Below, piece after piece: positions 25,422 through 34,867 of a stretch of 64,000 bases of DNA (positions are counted from its first letter, which is position 1; every line of letters begins with the position of its first letter). Made by a program: the position numbers and the translations under genes. Origin of the DNA: Sphingosinicella sp. Its GTDB lineage: Bacteria; Pseudomonadota; Alphaproteobacteria; Sphingomonadales; Sphingomonadaceae. The stretch is taken from positions 62,001 through 126,000 of the forward strand of contig JACDEE010000003.1 of assembly GCA_013816585.1 (NCBI GenBank), in the 5' to 3' direction. The notes under the pieces are model-generated. The model searched no databases and was not told the DNA's origin. It saw only the letters and a program-made list of their open reading frames with translations.

Positions 25422-26935
25422 CCGTCGTCCAATGTGGGCGGGTCGATATCCAGCCTGTCGAGCAACTGCCCGGTTCGGGACAACAGGACATAGCGCGCCG
25501 CGTCACGTTCGGTGATCGCGCGGATATAGGAGGCCGCGACGTTGAAATAGGCGCTCTCCGATTCGAGCAGGTCGAACAAGGTACCGCGGGCGACGCGGAA
25601 ACGCTCGGCCAGGACATCGCGCGATTGCCGGCTGGCGACATAGCTGTTTTCGAGCGCGGCAAGTTGCTGTTCCAGGGCGCGGACATCCGACCAGGCGATC
25701 GCCGCCTCGCGTTCGGATTCGCTGCGGATGCGCGATGCCCGCGCGGCTGCGGAAGCCGCGCGGGCCCTGGCCTGGTCGGCCCGGGCATCGACTCCGCCGA
25801 AGATCCGGTGGTTGAGCGTGACTCGGCCGCGAACGTCATAATCCTTCTCGTAAACACCATATTTGCCAGCATCGATTCCCGCCGTGACGCGCGGCAGGGT
25901 TTCGGCCCGTTGAGCGCGGGCATCCTGGCGGGCGGCACGCGCCATCGCGTCAGCGCTCAGCGCTTCGGGGGTGGAACGGGCCAAAAGCTGGGCCATCTCC
26001 TTGCTGATCGACGGAACCCTGGTCCCCGGAGCGCGCCCCAGGCCAACGGGCGCAGGAATACCGAACATCTCCTCGAAACGCGCCTCCGCATTGGCCAACT
26101 GCCGCCGGTAGCGGGCGAGATCGGCCTGTGACGAGGCGATATAGGATTCGACCCGCGGCAGATCGCCCGGAGCCGAAACCCCCGACTCAATCCGGACTTG
26201 CACCGCGCCGCGCAGACCCTGCTGGTTTTCGGCAAAGGCGGTGCCCAGCGTCACCAGGGCGCGATAGGTAAAGACGTCATACCAGGCGGCGATCGCCCGG
26301 AGCGCGGCCTGATCGGCCGCATCCTCGGCGCGAAGACTGGCGGCACGCAACCTTGCGCCTGCAGCGGCGATGCGGGCGGTCGTGGCGCCGAAATCGAACA
26401 AGGTCTGCTGGACGCTGAGGGTCGCATCGGTCCGGCCGGCGGGACGCGAGCGTTCAATGATATTGTCGAGGGCGCTGCCTTCGAACTCCCGCGCGATCGT
26501 CCGGTTGGAATTCACGCCGATATCGACGGTGGGGTAAAGGCCCGCTTTCGCCTCATCCTCCGCCGCTTCGGCTTCTGCGATGCCCGCCGCAGTCTCGTCG
26601 ACGCCTGGATATCGATCGACCGCATTCCTCACCAATGCGACGAATTCGGCCTCGTCGACATTGCCGCTCGCCAGGGCGAGGATGGGATCCGAACCCATAT
26701 CATCAGCCAAAGGATTGGCCACAGGCGGGGCCAGGCGCACTTCGGCCGTCGCGGGAATCGCGCCTTGAGCGAGCGCGGCCAGGGCCATGAGTAATGGATG
26801 ATGGAGTGCCAACGCCCGTCCCTTCGACAAAAAAAGCGGCACCGGCCCTCGCAGGGCTTCTCCGCTCACCCTGCCGGCATCGCTGCGGGGCGGCATTCTG
26901 CTACGATGTTTCTGGCTGGAAATCAAAGGCTTCAA
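25418..26935 (-). CDS. TolC-family outer-membrane channel of type I secretion
   Basis: Up to 505 residues in this frame, but the start is uncertain: the hydrophobic signal (MALAALAQGAIPATA) begins around ATG 26788, and the TTG at 26812 or a position further upstream could also serve; a start near 26788-26812 gives about 456-464 residues, close to the family size. The mature part has two OEP repeats with FDFGATTARIA and WYDVFTYRALV patterns. It is the first gene of the operon and overlaps the ABC gene by 4 bases. It completes the export channel. Confidence 0.85.
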   Translation of the reverse strand: MKPLISSQKHRSRMPPRSDAGRVSGEALRGPVPLFLSKGRALALHHPLLMALAALAQGAIPATAEVRLAPPVANPLADDMGSDPILALASGNVDEAEFVALVRNAVDRYPGVDETAAGIAEAEAAEDEAKAGLYPTVDIGVNSNRTIAREFEGSALDNIIERSRPAGRTDATLSVQQTLFDFGATTARIAAAGARLRAASLRAEDAADQAALRAIAAWYDVFTYRALVTLGTAFAENQQGLRGAVQVRIESGVSAPGDLPRVESYIASSQADLARYRRQLANAEARFEEMFGIPAPVGLGRAPGTRVPSISKEMAQLLARSTPEALSADAMARAARQDARAQRAETLPRVTAGIDAGKYGVYEKDYDVRGRVTLNHRIFGGVDARADQARARAASAAARASRIRSESEREAAIAWSDVRALEQQLAALENSYVASRQSRDVLAERFRVARGTLFDLLESESAYFNVAASYIRAITERDAARYVLLSRTGQLLDRLDIDPPTLDDG

Positions 26936-27010
26936 GCGCGCTATCCCGAGACGGCCGACTTGACGTCCTCCGCAACCATTTGCGCCGGGATGCGGCAGTC
27001 ATGCGACGAA

Positions 27011-27038
27011 TGCGTGTTGTGATATTATATCACACGCA
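27011..27038. promoter_or_regulatory. AT-rich palindrome upstream of TonB receptor, Zur/Fur-like
   Basis: The 17-base core TGTGATATTATATCACA (27018-27034) is symmetric around a single central T, and outer arms TGCGTGT (27011-27017) and ACACGCA (27032-27038) also pair. It lies 42-69 bases before the receptor start codon. The shape (TG-TATATTATA-CA type) resembles the AT-rich boxes bound by Fur-family regulators such as Zur; identity is inferred, since the half-site spacing is slightly longer than the usual 15 bases. Confidence 0.55.
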
Positions 27039-27079
27039 TTAATAAGCGGCCTGGCCTTGCTTCCGGGCCTTGTGGAGAC

Positions 27080-29188
27080 ATGCCCTTGCTTCGTTATACC
27101 TTGCTCGCAGGCGCCGCCCTGCTCGTTCCGTCGCACGCACTCGCACAATCGACTGGCGCGACTCCGCCACCCGGGGAAGCCCGGGTTCCCGCGTCGCAAT
27201 CCGACTATCATCAGACGGATGGATCCGAAATCGTCATCACCGGATTTCGCCGGAACCGGGAAGACATATTGTCCGGCACGTCGGTGGTGACGAGCAGCGA
27301 ACTCACCCGCGAGCTTCGGCCCACCATCGGCGAGACGCTGGCGCGCCAGCCGGGCGTTTCGGCCACCTCGTTCGGCCCCAACGCGTCACGGCCCGTATTG
27401 CGGGGATTCCAGGGAGAGCGTGTGCGGGTCCTGACCGACGGCATTGGAAGCCTGGATGCGTCCAGCACCAGCGTCGATCATGCCGTCGCGATCAATCCGC
27501 TAACCGCCGACAGGATCGAGATATTGCGCGGACCCGCCGCCTTGCTGTTCGGATCGGCCGCCATTGGCGGCGTGGTGAATGTTATCGACGCGCGTATCCC
27601 TCGGGACGTTCCGGACGAAGCGGCTCATGTTGAGGGTATCGCCACCTACGGCTCGGCAGCCGACGAGCGCTCAATCAACACCGCAGTGGACATTCCGCTG
27701 TCGAGCAAGTTCGTGCTCCATTTCGACGGCAATTACAGCAAGACCGACGATCTCGAAATCGGCGGTTTCGTCCTGTCGCGCGATTTGCGTGAGGAAGCCG
27801 CCGCCAGCGCCGACCCTGAAATAAGGGCGCTTGCGGACCTCAAGGGCAAGCTTCCCAATACGGCCGCCCGCACCTGGGACGTGGCCGGGGGCGCTGCCTA
27901 TGTGGACGGCGACACCAATGTCGGTTTCTCGGTCAACCGCTATGACAGCCTGTACGGCATTCCGGTCCGCTACTCGCTGGAACCGGGCGGCGAAACCGAA
28001 GCGCCGCGGATCGACATCAAGCAGACGCGGGCGGATTATCGTGCCGAAGTGGACGCTGGAAGCGGCTTTATCGACACCGTCCGCGTGCGCGGCGGTTATT
28101 CCGATTACAAACATAACGAACTGGAAGAGAGCGGAGAGATCGGGACCACTTTCCTCAACAAGGGGTTCGAAAACCGCCTGGAATTTGTCCAGTCGGTACG
28201 CAACGGCTGGGGCGGCGGTTTCGGTGCGCAATATTTCCACCGCAAATTCGACGTTATCGGCGAAGAGAAATTCCTGCCTAAAAACGCAACCCAGCAGATC
28301 GGGCTGTTCGCCCTTCAGACCTTCGATCTCGGCCCGTTCAAGGCCGAAGCCGGTGCGCGCTACGAACATCAGACCGTCCGGGCCGGAGCGGATGCGGACC
28401 TTGGCAATCCGCGCCTGAAGCGATCGTTCGACGCTTATTCCGGCTCGGTCGGGGGCAGCTATGAATTGTCGGACGCGATGCGCGTCGGCCTCAACCTGTC
28501 GCACAGCCAGCGGGCTCCGTCCGCAGAGGAATTGTTCGCCAACGGTCCCCATGCGGGGACGCAAGCGTTCGAGATCGGCGATCCGGATTTAGCCAAGGAA
28601 AAGAGCTGGGGACTGGAGGGCACGCTGCGGGGCGAGGGCGAAGGCTATAGCTTCGGCGCCTCAATCTATCACAGCTGGTTCAAGGACTATATCTTCCAGG
28701 CCCTTACCGGCGATATCGAAGACGATCTTCCGGTGTTCCAGATCCTCCAGGACGATGCCGATTATTGGGGCTTCGAGATGGAAGGGTCTGTTCGCATCGC
28801 GAAGGTCGGCGATTATGCGATCAACTTGGACGCGGTCGCCGATTATACGCGCGCTACCATCCACAGCGAAGGTCCGGCCCCGCGTATCCCGCCGTTCCGA
28901 ATGCTTGGCGGCCTGGAGGCGCAATCCGATCGAGTTCAAGGGCGGCTGGAGGCTGAGTGGGTCGACGGTCAGGACCGGTTGGCGTCGTTCGAAACGCCGA
29001 CCGACAGCTTCACTCTGGTGAATGCCTCCATCGCCTATCAGCCGTTCAAGGATAACAAGCATAGCAGCCTCAGCCTGTCCGTGAACAATATCTTCGACGT
29101 GGATGCGCGGCGCCATGCCAGCGTGCTCAAGGATTTCGCGCCGCTTGCGGGCCGCGACATCCGCCTTACCGCCCGGTTCAGCCTGTAG
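27080..29188 (+). CDS. TonB-dependent outer-membrane receptor, ZnuD-like
   Basis: 702 residues with signal peptide (about 1-22). The plug domain, residues about 50-170, has the sequence RPTIGETLARQPGVSATSFG, SRPVLRGFQGERVRVLTDG and DRIEILRGPAALLFGS followed by the GGVVNV motif. The beta-barrel ends in FSL, with the C-terminal aromatic typical of outer-membrane proteins. DHAV-INPL in the plug and the LARQPGVSAT segment resemble ZnuD zinc receptors as I recall them, so zinc uptake is the best guess. An AT-rich palindrome upstream fits metal control. No exbBD-tonB genes nearby. Confidence 0.9.
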   Translation: MPLLRYTLLAGAALLVPSHALAQSTGATPPPGEARVPASQSDYHQTDGSEIVITGFRRNREDILSGTSVVTSSELTRELRPTIGETLARQPGVSATSFGPNASRPVLRGFQGERVRVLTDGIGSLDASSTSVDHAVAINPLTADRIEILRGPAALLFGSAAIGGVVNVIDARIPRDVPDEAAHVEGIATYGSAADERSINTAVDIPLSSKFVLHFDGNYSKTDDLEIGGFVLSRDLREEAAASADPEIRALADLKGKLPNTAARTWDVAGGAAYVDGDTNVGFSVNRYDSLYGIPVRYSLEPGGETEAPRIDIKQTRADYRAEVDAGSGFIDTVRVRGGYSDYKHNELEESGEIGTTFLNKGFENRLEFVQSVRNGWGGGFGAQYFHRKFDVIGEEKFLPKNATQQIGLFALQTFDLGPFKAEAGARYEHQTVRAGADADLGNPRLKRSFDAYSGSVGGSYELSDAMRVGLNLSHSQRAPSAEELFANGPHAGTQAFEIGDPDLAKEKSWGLEGTLRGEGEGYSFGASIYHSWFKDYIFQALTGDIEDDLPVFQILQDDADYWGFEMEGSVRIAKVGDYAINLDAVADYTRATIHSEGPAPRIPPFRMLGGLEAQSDRVQGRLEAEWVDGQDRLASFETPTDSFTLVNASIAYQPFKDNKHSSLSLSVNNIFDVDARRHASVLKDFAPLAGRDIRLTARFSL

Positions 29189-29291
29189 CGCCTCGCCTGC
29201 TGCGGGAAGCGGGAAGCGTCATTGGGAGCGCGGCCCTCGACAGCGGCGGCCCGTATGACTTAGGCAATGCCTCCAAATTGGGGGAATGTGC

Positions 29292-31736
29292 ATGAAGCGT
29301 GTCGCCGTCTGCCTTTCGCTCCTGCTGGCCGGAGCCGCGTTCCCGGCGATGGCCGCGGAAACGGCCCCCTCCTCCCTGCAGGGCACTGTCACGCAGACCG
29401 GCCTGTTGCCGGTCCACGTCGATAATAAGGGCGGGCGCATCCTGCTTTCGCTACCGGCCCCCGACCGTGAGGGTATTTCGGGACGCTTCCTCTACGTGAC
29501 CGCGCTGAAGACTGGCCTCGGTTCGGCTCCGGCAGGGCTCGACCGCGCGCTAAGCGGCGGGTCAAAGCTGATCATCTTCCGCCGCATCGGCAAGAAAGTG
29601 GCGATCGAGGTCGAAAATCCTCGCTTCCGCGCGACCGGCGCCCCCTTACCCGAGCAGGCGGCTGCGCGCGACAGCTTCGCTTATTCGACCTTGTGGATGG
29701 GCGATGTCACGGATGCCGCCGATAGCCGCCAGTTGGTCGACATCTCCAGCTTCTTGACGCTCGACAGCATTGGCATCGCCCGAGCCCTTAAAGGCGCCGG
29801 TGAAAAGGGCTTTGCCCTGTCCAAGGACCTGACAGTCGCCGACCCTTCGTCGGTGAAGGTTTTCCCGGAAAATATCGAACTGGAGGCACGCCAGACCTAC
29901 GTTTCGACAGAACCGGGCGGAGAGGTGAACAATATCGCGCCGGCCAGCGGCAATCTCAGCTTCGTCGTGCGCCATTCGTTCGTGAAGCTGCCCGATGCCG
30001 GCTACGTCCCTCGCCGCTTCGATCCGCGCACCGGAAGCTTCGCCACGCAAGTGCTCGATTATGCGGCGCCGCTGGGTCAGCCCATTGTCTACGAACTCGC
30101 CAACCGGTTCCGGCTGGAGAAAGTCGATCCGGCGGCGCCCCGGTCGCGCGTAAGAAAGCCGATCATATTCTATATCGACCGATCCGCGCCGGAACCGATC
30201 CGAACCGCGCTTTACGAGGGTGCCAGCTGGTGGAAGCAGGCCTTCGAAGACGCCGGTTATATCGACGCCTTCCAAGTGGAAATGCTGCCCGACGGGGTGG
30301 ATCCGCTCGATGTGCGCTACAATGTCGTGAACTGGGTCAATCGCGCCACCCGGGGCTGGTCCTATGGACAGGTTATCGAAGATCCGCGTACCGGCGAAAT
30401 CATCAAGGGTCAGGTCCTGCTGGGATCGCTTCGCGTCCGCCAGGACATGCTGATCTTCGAGGGCCTGGTCGGTGCCGACAAGGTCGGCAAGGGCGGGCCC
30501 AATGATCCCATCCTCGCCTCGCTGGCACGTCTGCGGCAGCTCTCCGCGCATGAAGTCGGCCATGCCTTGGGCCTTGCCCATAATTTTGCCGCGAGCACGC
30601 AGGGCCGTTATTCGGTCATGGATTATCCCGCTCCGCGCGTGACCCTGGTCGATGGCGCGCCTGACCTCAGCGACGCCTATGGCGCCGGGATGGGCCGCTG
30701 GGACAAATTCGCGATCGACTGGCTCTACGGCACCGACAGCGAAGCCGAAGCTCAGGTGAAGGCAGCCGCGGGGATGACCGAGGGCCTTCGCTATACCGGC
30801 GACAGCGATGCTCGTCCGGTCGGCACGGCCCAGCCATGGGGTGCCATCTGGGACGATCATTCCGACCCCGCCGCCGAGCTTGAGCGGGTGCTTGCCGTCC
30901 GCCGCGCCGCGGTCGATCGCTTCGGGCTCAATGCCCTGGCGGCCGGCGAACCGGTGTCCAACCTGCGCCGCAAGTTCGTGCCGATCTGGCTGCTGCATCG
31001 CTATCAGGTCGAAGGGGCGGCGAAGCTGGTCGGTGGGGTCGATTTCAATTATTCGCTGCGCGGCGACGGCCGCGAGGCTTCGCCGGTTGTGAACGAAGCG
31101 GCGCAGCGCCGGGCTCTCGACGCCTTACTCCGCACCCTGGCCCCGGAGCAACTGGAAGTGCCGCGGGCCTTGCTTCCCCATTTATCATCGGGCTGGTCGG
31201 GCAATGACGACCGCCAGTTCGAGATCGAGATTTTCCGCACCGCCGGCGGCCCGGTTTTCGACCCGCTGGTGGCAAGCGAAGTCGCCGCATCAGTCACCCT
31301 GAATGCGCTGCTGGCGCCCGATCGGCTCAATCGCCTTGCCGAACAGAATAGGGTCGATGGTGCACAGCCTGGCGCGCAGGAAGTGATAGACCGACTGATC
31401 ATGACCGTCTTTGCCGGCGGCAATTCGGATAATGGCCGCGAAACGGTGCGCCGCCGCGTCGCAACCACGACTGCTTTGGCCCTCGCTCGGGTGCAGCGTG
31501 ATCCGGCGTTGTCGCCCACGCTCGCTTTGGGTCTAGACGAGCGGCTGCGCCGCCTGGCCGCCCAGCTCGAACGGCGGTCCGGCAATGAAGCGGAGCGAGA
31601 TTGGAGCCGCGGCCTTGGCCGGCTGCTGACCGATCGCGAAGCGCTCGACAAGGCCGTTTCGGAGACGCGTCGCGCCCCCGCGATCCCGCCGGGAATGCCG
31701 ATCGGTAGCGGCGAAGAGGCTCATATCTCCGACTAG
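29292..31736 (+). CDS. Exported zinc-dependent metalloprotease (DUF5117/DUF4953 type)
   Basis: 814 residues from ATG 29292, chosen over ATG 29286 because GGGGGA is 7 bases upstream. Signal peptide VAVCLSLLLAGAAFPAMAAE. The active-site motif is HEVGHALGLAHN starting at residue 420, i.e. HExxHxxxxxH, with the family pattern of an N-terminal DUF5117-like region and a large C-terminal part. The third metal ligand is the second His of the motif. It is probably periplasmic or outer-membrane associated. It follows the ZnuD-like receptor by about 100 bases and may share its zinc-related regulation, although a separate promoter is possible. Confidence 0.88.
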   Translation: MKRVAVCLSLLLAGAAFPAMAAETAPSSLQGTVTQTGLLPVHVDNKGGRILLSLPAPDREGISGRFLYVTALKTGLGSAPAGLDRALSGGSKLIIFRRIGKKVAIEVENPRFRATGAPLPEQAAARDSFAYSTLWMGDVTDAADSRQLVDISSFLTLDSIGIARALKGAGEKGFALSKDLTVADPSSVKVFPENIELEARQTYVSTEPGGEVNNIAPASGNLSFVVRHSFVKLPDAGYVPRRFDPRTGSFATQVLDYAAPLGQPIVYELANRFRLEKVDPAAPRSRVRKPIIFYIDRSAPEPIRTALYEGASWWKQAFEDAGYIDAFQVEMLPDGVDPLDVRYNVVNWVNRATRGWSYGQVIEDPRTGEIIKGQVLLGSLRVRQDMLIFEGLVGADKVGKGGPNDPILASLARLRQLSAHEVGHALGLAHNFAASTQGRYSVMDYPAPRVTLVDGAPDLSDAYGAGMGRWDKFAIDWLYGTDSEAEAQVKAAAGMTEGLRYTGDSDARPVGTAQPWGAIWDDHSDPAAELERVLAVRRAAVDRFGLNALAAGEPVSNLRRKFVPIWLLHRYQVEGAAKLVGGVDFNYSLRGDGREASPVVNEAAQRRALDALLRTLAPEQLEVPRALLPHLSSGWSGNDDRQFEIEIFRTAGGPVFDPLVASEVAASVTLNALLAPDRLNRLAEQNRVDGAQPGAQEVIDRLIMTVFAGGNSDNGRETVRRRVATTTALALARVQRDPALSPTLALGLDERLRRLAAQLERRSGNEAERDWSRGLGRLLTDREALDKAVSETRRAPAIPPGMPIGSGEEAHISD

Positions 31737-31868
31737 ACTGATTCAGTCCGATTCGACTCGGCCCGTCCGCCGAACGCTTCACCTTTTCCCACGCTGATTA
31801 AGCTGACAGTCACGCTTGCTCCTGTATGAGCAAACCCCTGGTGCAAAAGGCTATTCGGAGGGGTCCAA

Positions 31869-33152
31869 GTGGCGAACGACAGACTAGGACATAAAGGCTT
31901 GGGTGGAACCAAAGCCGTCGCCCTGATCGGGGTCGGCCTGACTGCCATATTGGGGGTTTCAATTTCGCAGAGCGCTGCCAAAGAGGCCCCGGCCCGACCG
32001 GCCAGAATCCTGCAACAATCGATCGCTTCGCCGGGGATCACGCCTGCGGCCAAGCCGCCGGTCGCGCCACCGGCCAATTCCGCCGAACAGATGCTGGCAG
32101 CCCGAATTCGCGATCTCGGTAGCAATTTCAACGGGGATATCGGCATCGCCGTGAAGGACATACAGACCGGTTTCGTCACCTCCTATGATGGCAACACCTT
32201 CTTCCCGCAGCAGAGCGTCAGCAAATTCTGGGTCGCGCTGACCGCGCTGGATCGCGCCGACCGCGGACATCTCAACCTCAATTCGCCCGTGACGCTCACC
32301 CGGAACGACCTTACGCTCTTTCACCAGCCGATAGCCCAGCAGATCGGGCCGAACGGATATACCAGCAATCTTTCCAGCCTGATGCAGCGGGCGCTGCAGC
32401 AGAGCGACAATACGTGCAACGACTTCGTCCTCTGGAAAGCTGGCGGCCCTGAAGCGGTGCGCAGCTTCCTTGCCGACAAGAGGATCAGCGGTATCCGTTT
32501 CGGGCCCGGTGAGCGGATCATGCAAAGCCGCATCGCCGGAATGGAATGGAGGCCTTCTTATGTGGGGGGAAATTTCTATGCCGCCCGCGATGCGGTGCCG
32601 ACGAACGTGCGCCGCGCGGCGTTTGAGAATTACATCAGGGACCCGATCGATGGCGCCACTCCGCTGGGTGTGGTCGATGCCCTCACGCGTCTGAAGAAAG
32701 GCGAATTGCTGTCGCCGCAATCCACCCAGCGCCTGCTGGGCATCATGTCCAATACCAAGACAGGCCCGCAGCGGCTGAAGGGCGGTCTCTCCGCCGGATG
32801 GAAGCTGGCGCACAAGACCGGCACCGGCCAGGTGCTCGGCGGAACCCAGGCAGGCTATAACGATATCGGAATCGTCACGGCGCCCGACGGACGTTCCTAT
32901 GCCGTCGCGGTGTTGATCCGGCGGACATCCTCTCCGCTTTCGCATCGCATGCAGGCGATGCAGAATAGTGTACGGGCGATCATCTCCTATTCGCAATATG
33001 TGCCCGCGCAGCGTTTCGTGGCCGCCCAACCTCAGCACCAGATCCAGCCCCAGCACCAGATCCAGCCGATCAGGCCGGCCGGACCGATCAACCGGATGGA
33101 GGCGATCACGGCGACCGTCGCGGCGCTCGATGATGAAGGCGAAGGCGAATAA
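31869..33152 (+). CDS. Class A beta-lactamase-like serine hydrolase
   Basis: 427 residues from GTG 31869 with GGAGGGG about 8 bases upstream. N-terminal helix (AVALIGVGLTAILGV) acts as signal or anchor, followed by a Pro/Ala linker. The three class A motifs are SVSK at 116-119, SDN at 179-181 and KTG at 316-318. The region between SDN and KTG is longer than usual and I cannot place the catalytic Glu166 or the ExxLN box; the omega loop looks rebuilt. A C-terminal tail of about 70 residues includes a QHQIQP duplication. Could be a beta-lactamase or a penicillin-binding relative; no regulator or transporter context. Confidence 0.8.
   Translation: MANDRLGHKGLGGTKAVALIGVGLTAILGVSISQSAAKEAPARPARILQQSIASPGITPAAKPPVAPPANSAEQMLAARIRDLGSNFNGDIGIAVKDIQTGFVTSYDGNTFFPQQSVSKFWVALTALDRADRGHLNLNSPVTLTRNDLTLFHQPIAQQIGPNGYTSNLSSLMQRALQQSDNTCNDFVLWKAGGPEAVRSFLADKRISGIRFGPGERIMQSRIAGMEWRPSYVGGNFYAARDAVPTNVRRAAFENYIRDPIDGATPLGVVDALTRLKKGELLSPQSTQRLLGIMSNTKTGPQRLKGGLSAGWKLAHKTGTGQVLGGTQAGYNDIGIVTAPDGRSYAVAVLIRRTSSPLSHRMQAMQNSVRAIISYSQYVPAQRFVAAQPQHQIQPQHQIQPIRPAGPINRMEAITATVAALDDEGEGE
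33033..33068 (+). repeat. 18-base tandem repeat inside beta-lactamase-like gene
   Basis: Two tandem copies of an 18-base unit (33033-33050 and 33051-33068), differing only in the last base, each encoding QHQIQP. In-frame, so copy number change would only alter the length of the C-terminal tail of the beta-lactamase-like protein. Confidence 0.9.
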
Positions 33153-33205
33153 CCGCTTGCCACGTTAGGCTGGAAGATATTCCGCCCCGCCCTTAATGTG
33201 CGGTC

Positions 33206-33796
33206 ATGGCACGCCCGCAATCACCCGATTATGACAAGCGCCGCGAGGCTCTCGTGGCGACGGCGGCGCATCTGTTTGCCCGCCAGGGATTTCAGGGGGC
33301 GTCGGTGTCCGATCTTGCCCTGCAATGCGGAACCTCCAAATCGCTCATCTATCACTATTTCCCGTCGAAGGATGACATTCTCTACGAGGTCATGGCAGCC
33401 CATCTCGACGCCCTGGTCGACGCTGCCGACGATGTCATGCGGACGGGCGGCGCGCGGGAACGGCTCCATGCCCTGACCCTCGCCTTCATGCGGCTCTATG
33501 TCGGCGCGCAAGACAGCCAAAAAGTGCTGCTCAACGAACTGGACAATCTTCCCTCGCCTAGGCGAGTCGAAGTGGTCGCCAAGCAACGGCGCATCATCGC
33601 GGTGGTCGAGACTCTGGTGCTGGAGATACGGCCCGACGCCAACCCGCTGACCCTTCCGCTCACCATGCTGTTCTTCGGCATGATCAACTGGACCCACACC
33701 TGGTTCAGGCCGGACGGAGAAATTGATGCCGACGCCATGGCCGGCATAGCAGTCGACCTGATGCTGAACGGCCTGGAGCGGCTTCAGGCGTCGTAA
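33206..33796 (+). CDS. paaR: TetR-family regulator, PaaR-like
   Basis: 196 residues. N-terminal TetR helix-turn-helix: LVATAAHLFARQGFQGASVS, then LALQCGTSKSLIYHYFPSKD. The C-terminal domain has the TMLFFGMINWTHTWFRPDG motif typical of the PaaR group that senses phenylacetyl-CoA. It is convergent with paaE (33784) and overlaps it by 13 bases. The two GACCG-N2-CGGTC sites before paaA and paaG are candidate operators. It probably represses the phenylacetate genes in the absence of phenylacetyl-CoA; this is inference from position and family. Confidence 0.85.
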   Translation: MARPQSPDYDKRREALVATAAHLFARQGFQGASVSDLALQCGTSKSLIYHYFPSKDDILYEVMAAHLDALVDAADDVMRTGGARERLHALTLAFMRLYVGAQDSQKVLLNELDNLPSPRRVEVVAKQRRIIAVVETLVLEIRPDANPLTLPLTMLFFGMINWTHTWFRPDGEIDADAMAGIAVDLMLNGLERLQAS

Positions 33797-34860
33797 TCGA
33801 CCTCGACGCCCTCGCCTTTAGGTACCGACTGACAAGTGAGGACATAGCCCGACGCCACTTCCTCGTCGCTAAGGCCGTAGCGCGCCGCCATTTCGACGTC
33901 GCCCGACACTATGCGCGCGCGGCAGGTCGCACAGACGCCGGCCTTGCAGGCATAAGGCGCCGGAAGGCCGGAGGCGCGAGCGCTGTCCAGGATATTTCCC
34001 GCCGCCACATCGAACGCCACCCGCCGCGTGCGCCCGTCCAGGGTCACCATCATGGTCAGTCCTTCGGCATGCTTCTGCAAAGCGTGCATCTGCGCTTCCA
34101 CGGCGGCGGAAGGCCTGTCGGCCACAAAGCGCTCGATGAAGATCTTCGCTTCATCCACTCCGGCGGCGCGGAGCGAACCTTCCGCCGCGTCCATCATCGG
34201 CCCGGGGCCGCAGATGAAGGCCGCATCGATTCCGTGCACGTCGACAAGCATTTCCAGAATGAGGTCGCATTTCCCGCGGTCCAGAATACCGTTGAACAGG
34301 TCGATATCCTCTGCCTCTTCGGCAAGGAAATGGTGGACCTGCAGCCGGTTCATGAACCGGTTCTTCAGCCTCGCCAATTCTTCCAGAAAGATGACCGACG
34401 AGCTGTCGCGATTGCCGTAGAAGAGGGTGAAGCGGCTTTCGGGCTCGGTCATAAGCGCGGTCTTGAGCAACGAGATTATTGGAGTAATTCCCGACCCCCC
34501 GGCAAAGGCCACATAATGATGGCGCGCCTCGGCGGCGAACTCCCAGGTGAAAGATCCATGCGGCGGCATCACTTCGATTGCGTCGCCGGCCGCCAGATTG
34601 TCGTTGGCCCAATTAGAAAAGACACCGCCGGCAATCCGCTTCACGGTGACGATGATCTCGCCATCCTGAGGAGCGACGCAAAGCGAATAATTCCGGCGCA
34701 TATCCTCGCCATCAATGTCGGCTTTCAGTGTCAGATGCTGTCCAGGCTTGAAGGCGAACGCCTGTTTGAGTTCAGGCGGGAGCTCAAATCGGATCGATTT
34801 CGCCTCGCGCGTCTCATCTATGATTTCAGCGATGCGAAGGGTGTGGAAATTGACGCTCAT
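33784..34860 (-). CDS. paaE: Phenylacetyl-CoA epoxidase reductase subunit PaaE
   Basis: 358 residues from ATG 34860 with GAGGGG upstream; the open frame to 35130 overlaps paaD and is noise. The N-terminal half is a ferredoxin-NADP reductase fold with FAD motif RRNYSLCV and FCP-like GGSGITPIISLL; the C-terminal [2Fe-2S] domain has C-x4-C-x2-C...C in CKAGVCATCRA, with the last Cys in YVLTCQSVP. It passes electrons from NADPH to the PaaABC(D) complex that forms the ring 1,2-epoxide. Terminal gene of the paaABCDE operon. Confidence 0.95.
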   Translation of the reverse strand: MSVNFHTLRIAEIIDETREAKSIRFELPPELKQAFAFKPGQHLTLKADIDGEDMRRNYSLCVAPQDGEIIVTVKRIAGGVFSNWANDNLAAGDAIEVMPPHGSFTWEFAAEARHHYVAFAGGSGITPIISLLKTALMTEPESRFTLFYGNRDSSSVIFLEELARLKNRFMNRLQVHHFLAEEAEDIDLFNGILDRGKCDLILEMLVDVHGIDAAFICGPGPMMDAAEGSLRAAGVDEAKIFIERFVADRPSAAVEAQMHALQKHAEGLTMMVTLDGRTRRVAFDVAAGNILDSARASGLPAPYACKAGVCATCRARIVSGDVEMAARYGLSDEEVASGYVLTCQSVPKGEGVEVDYDA

Positions 34861-34867
34861 TCGCCCC

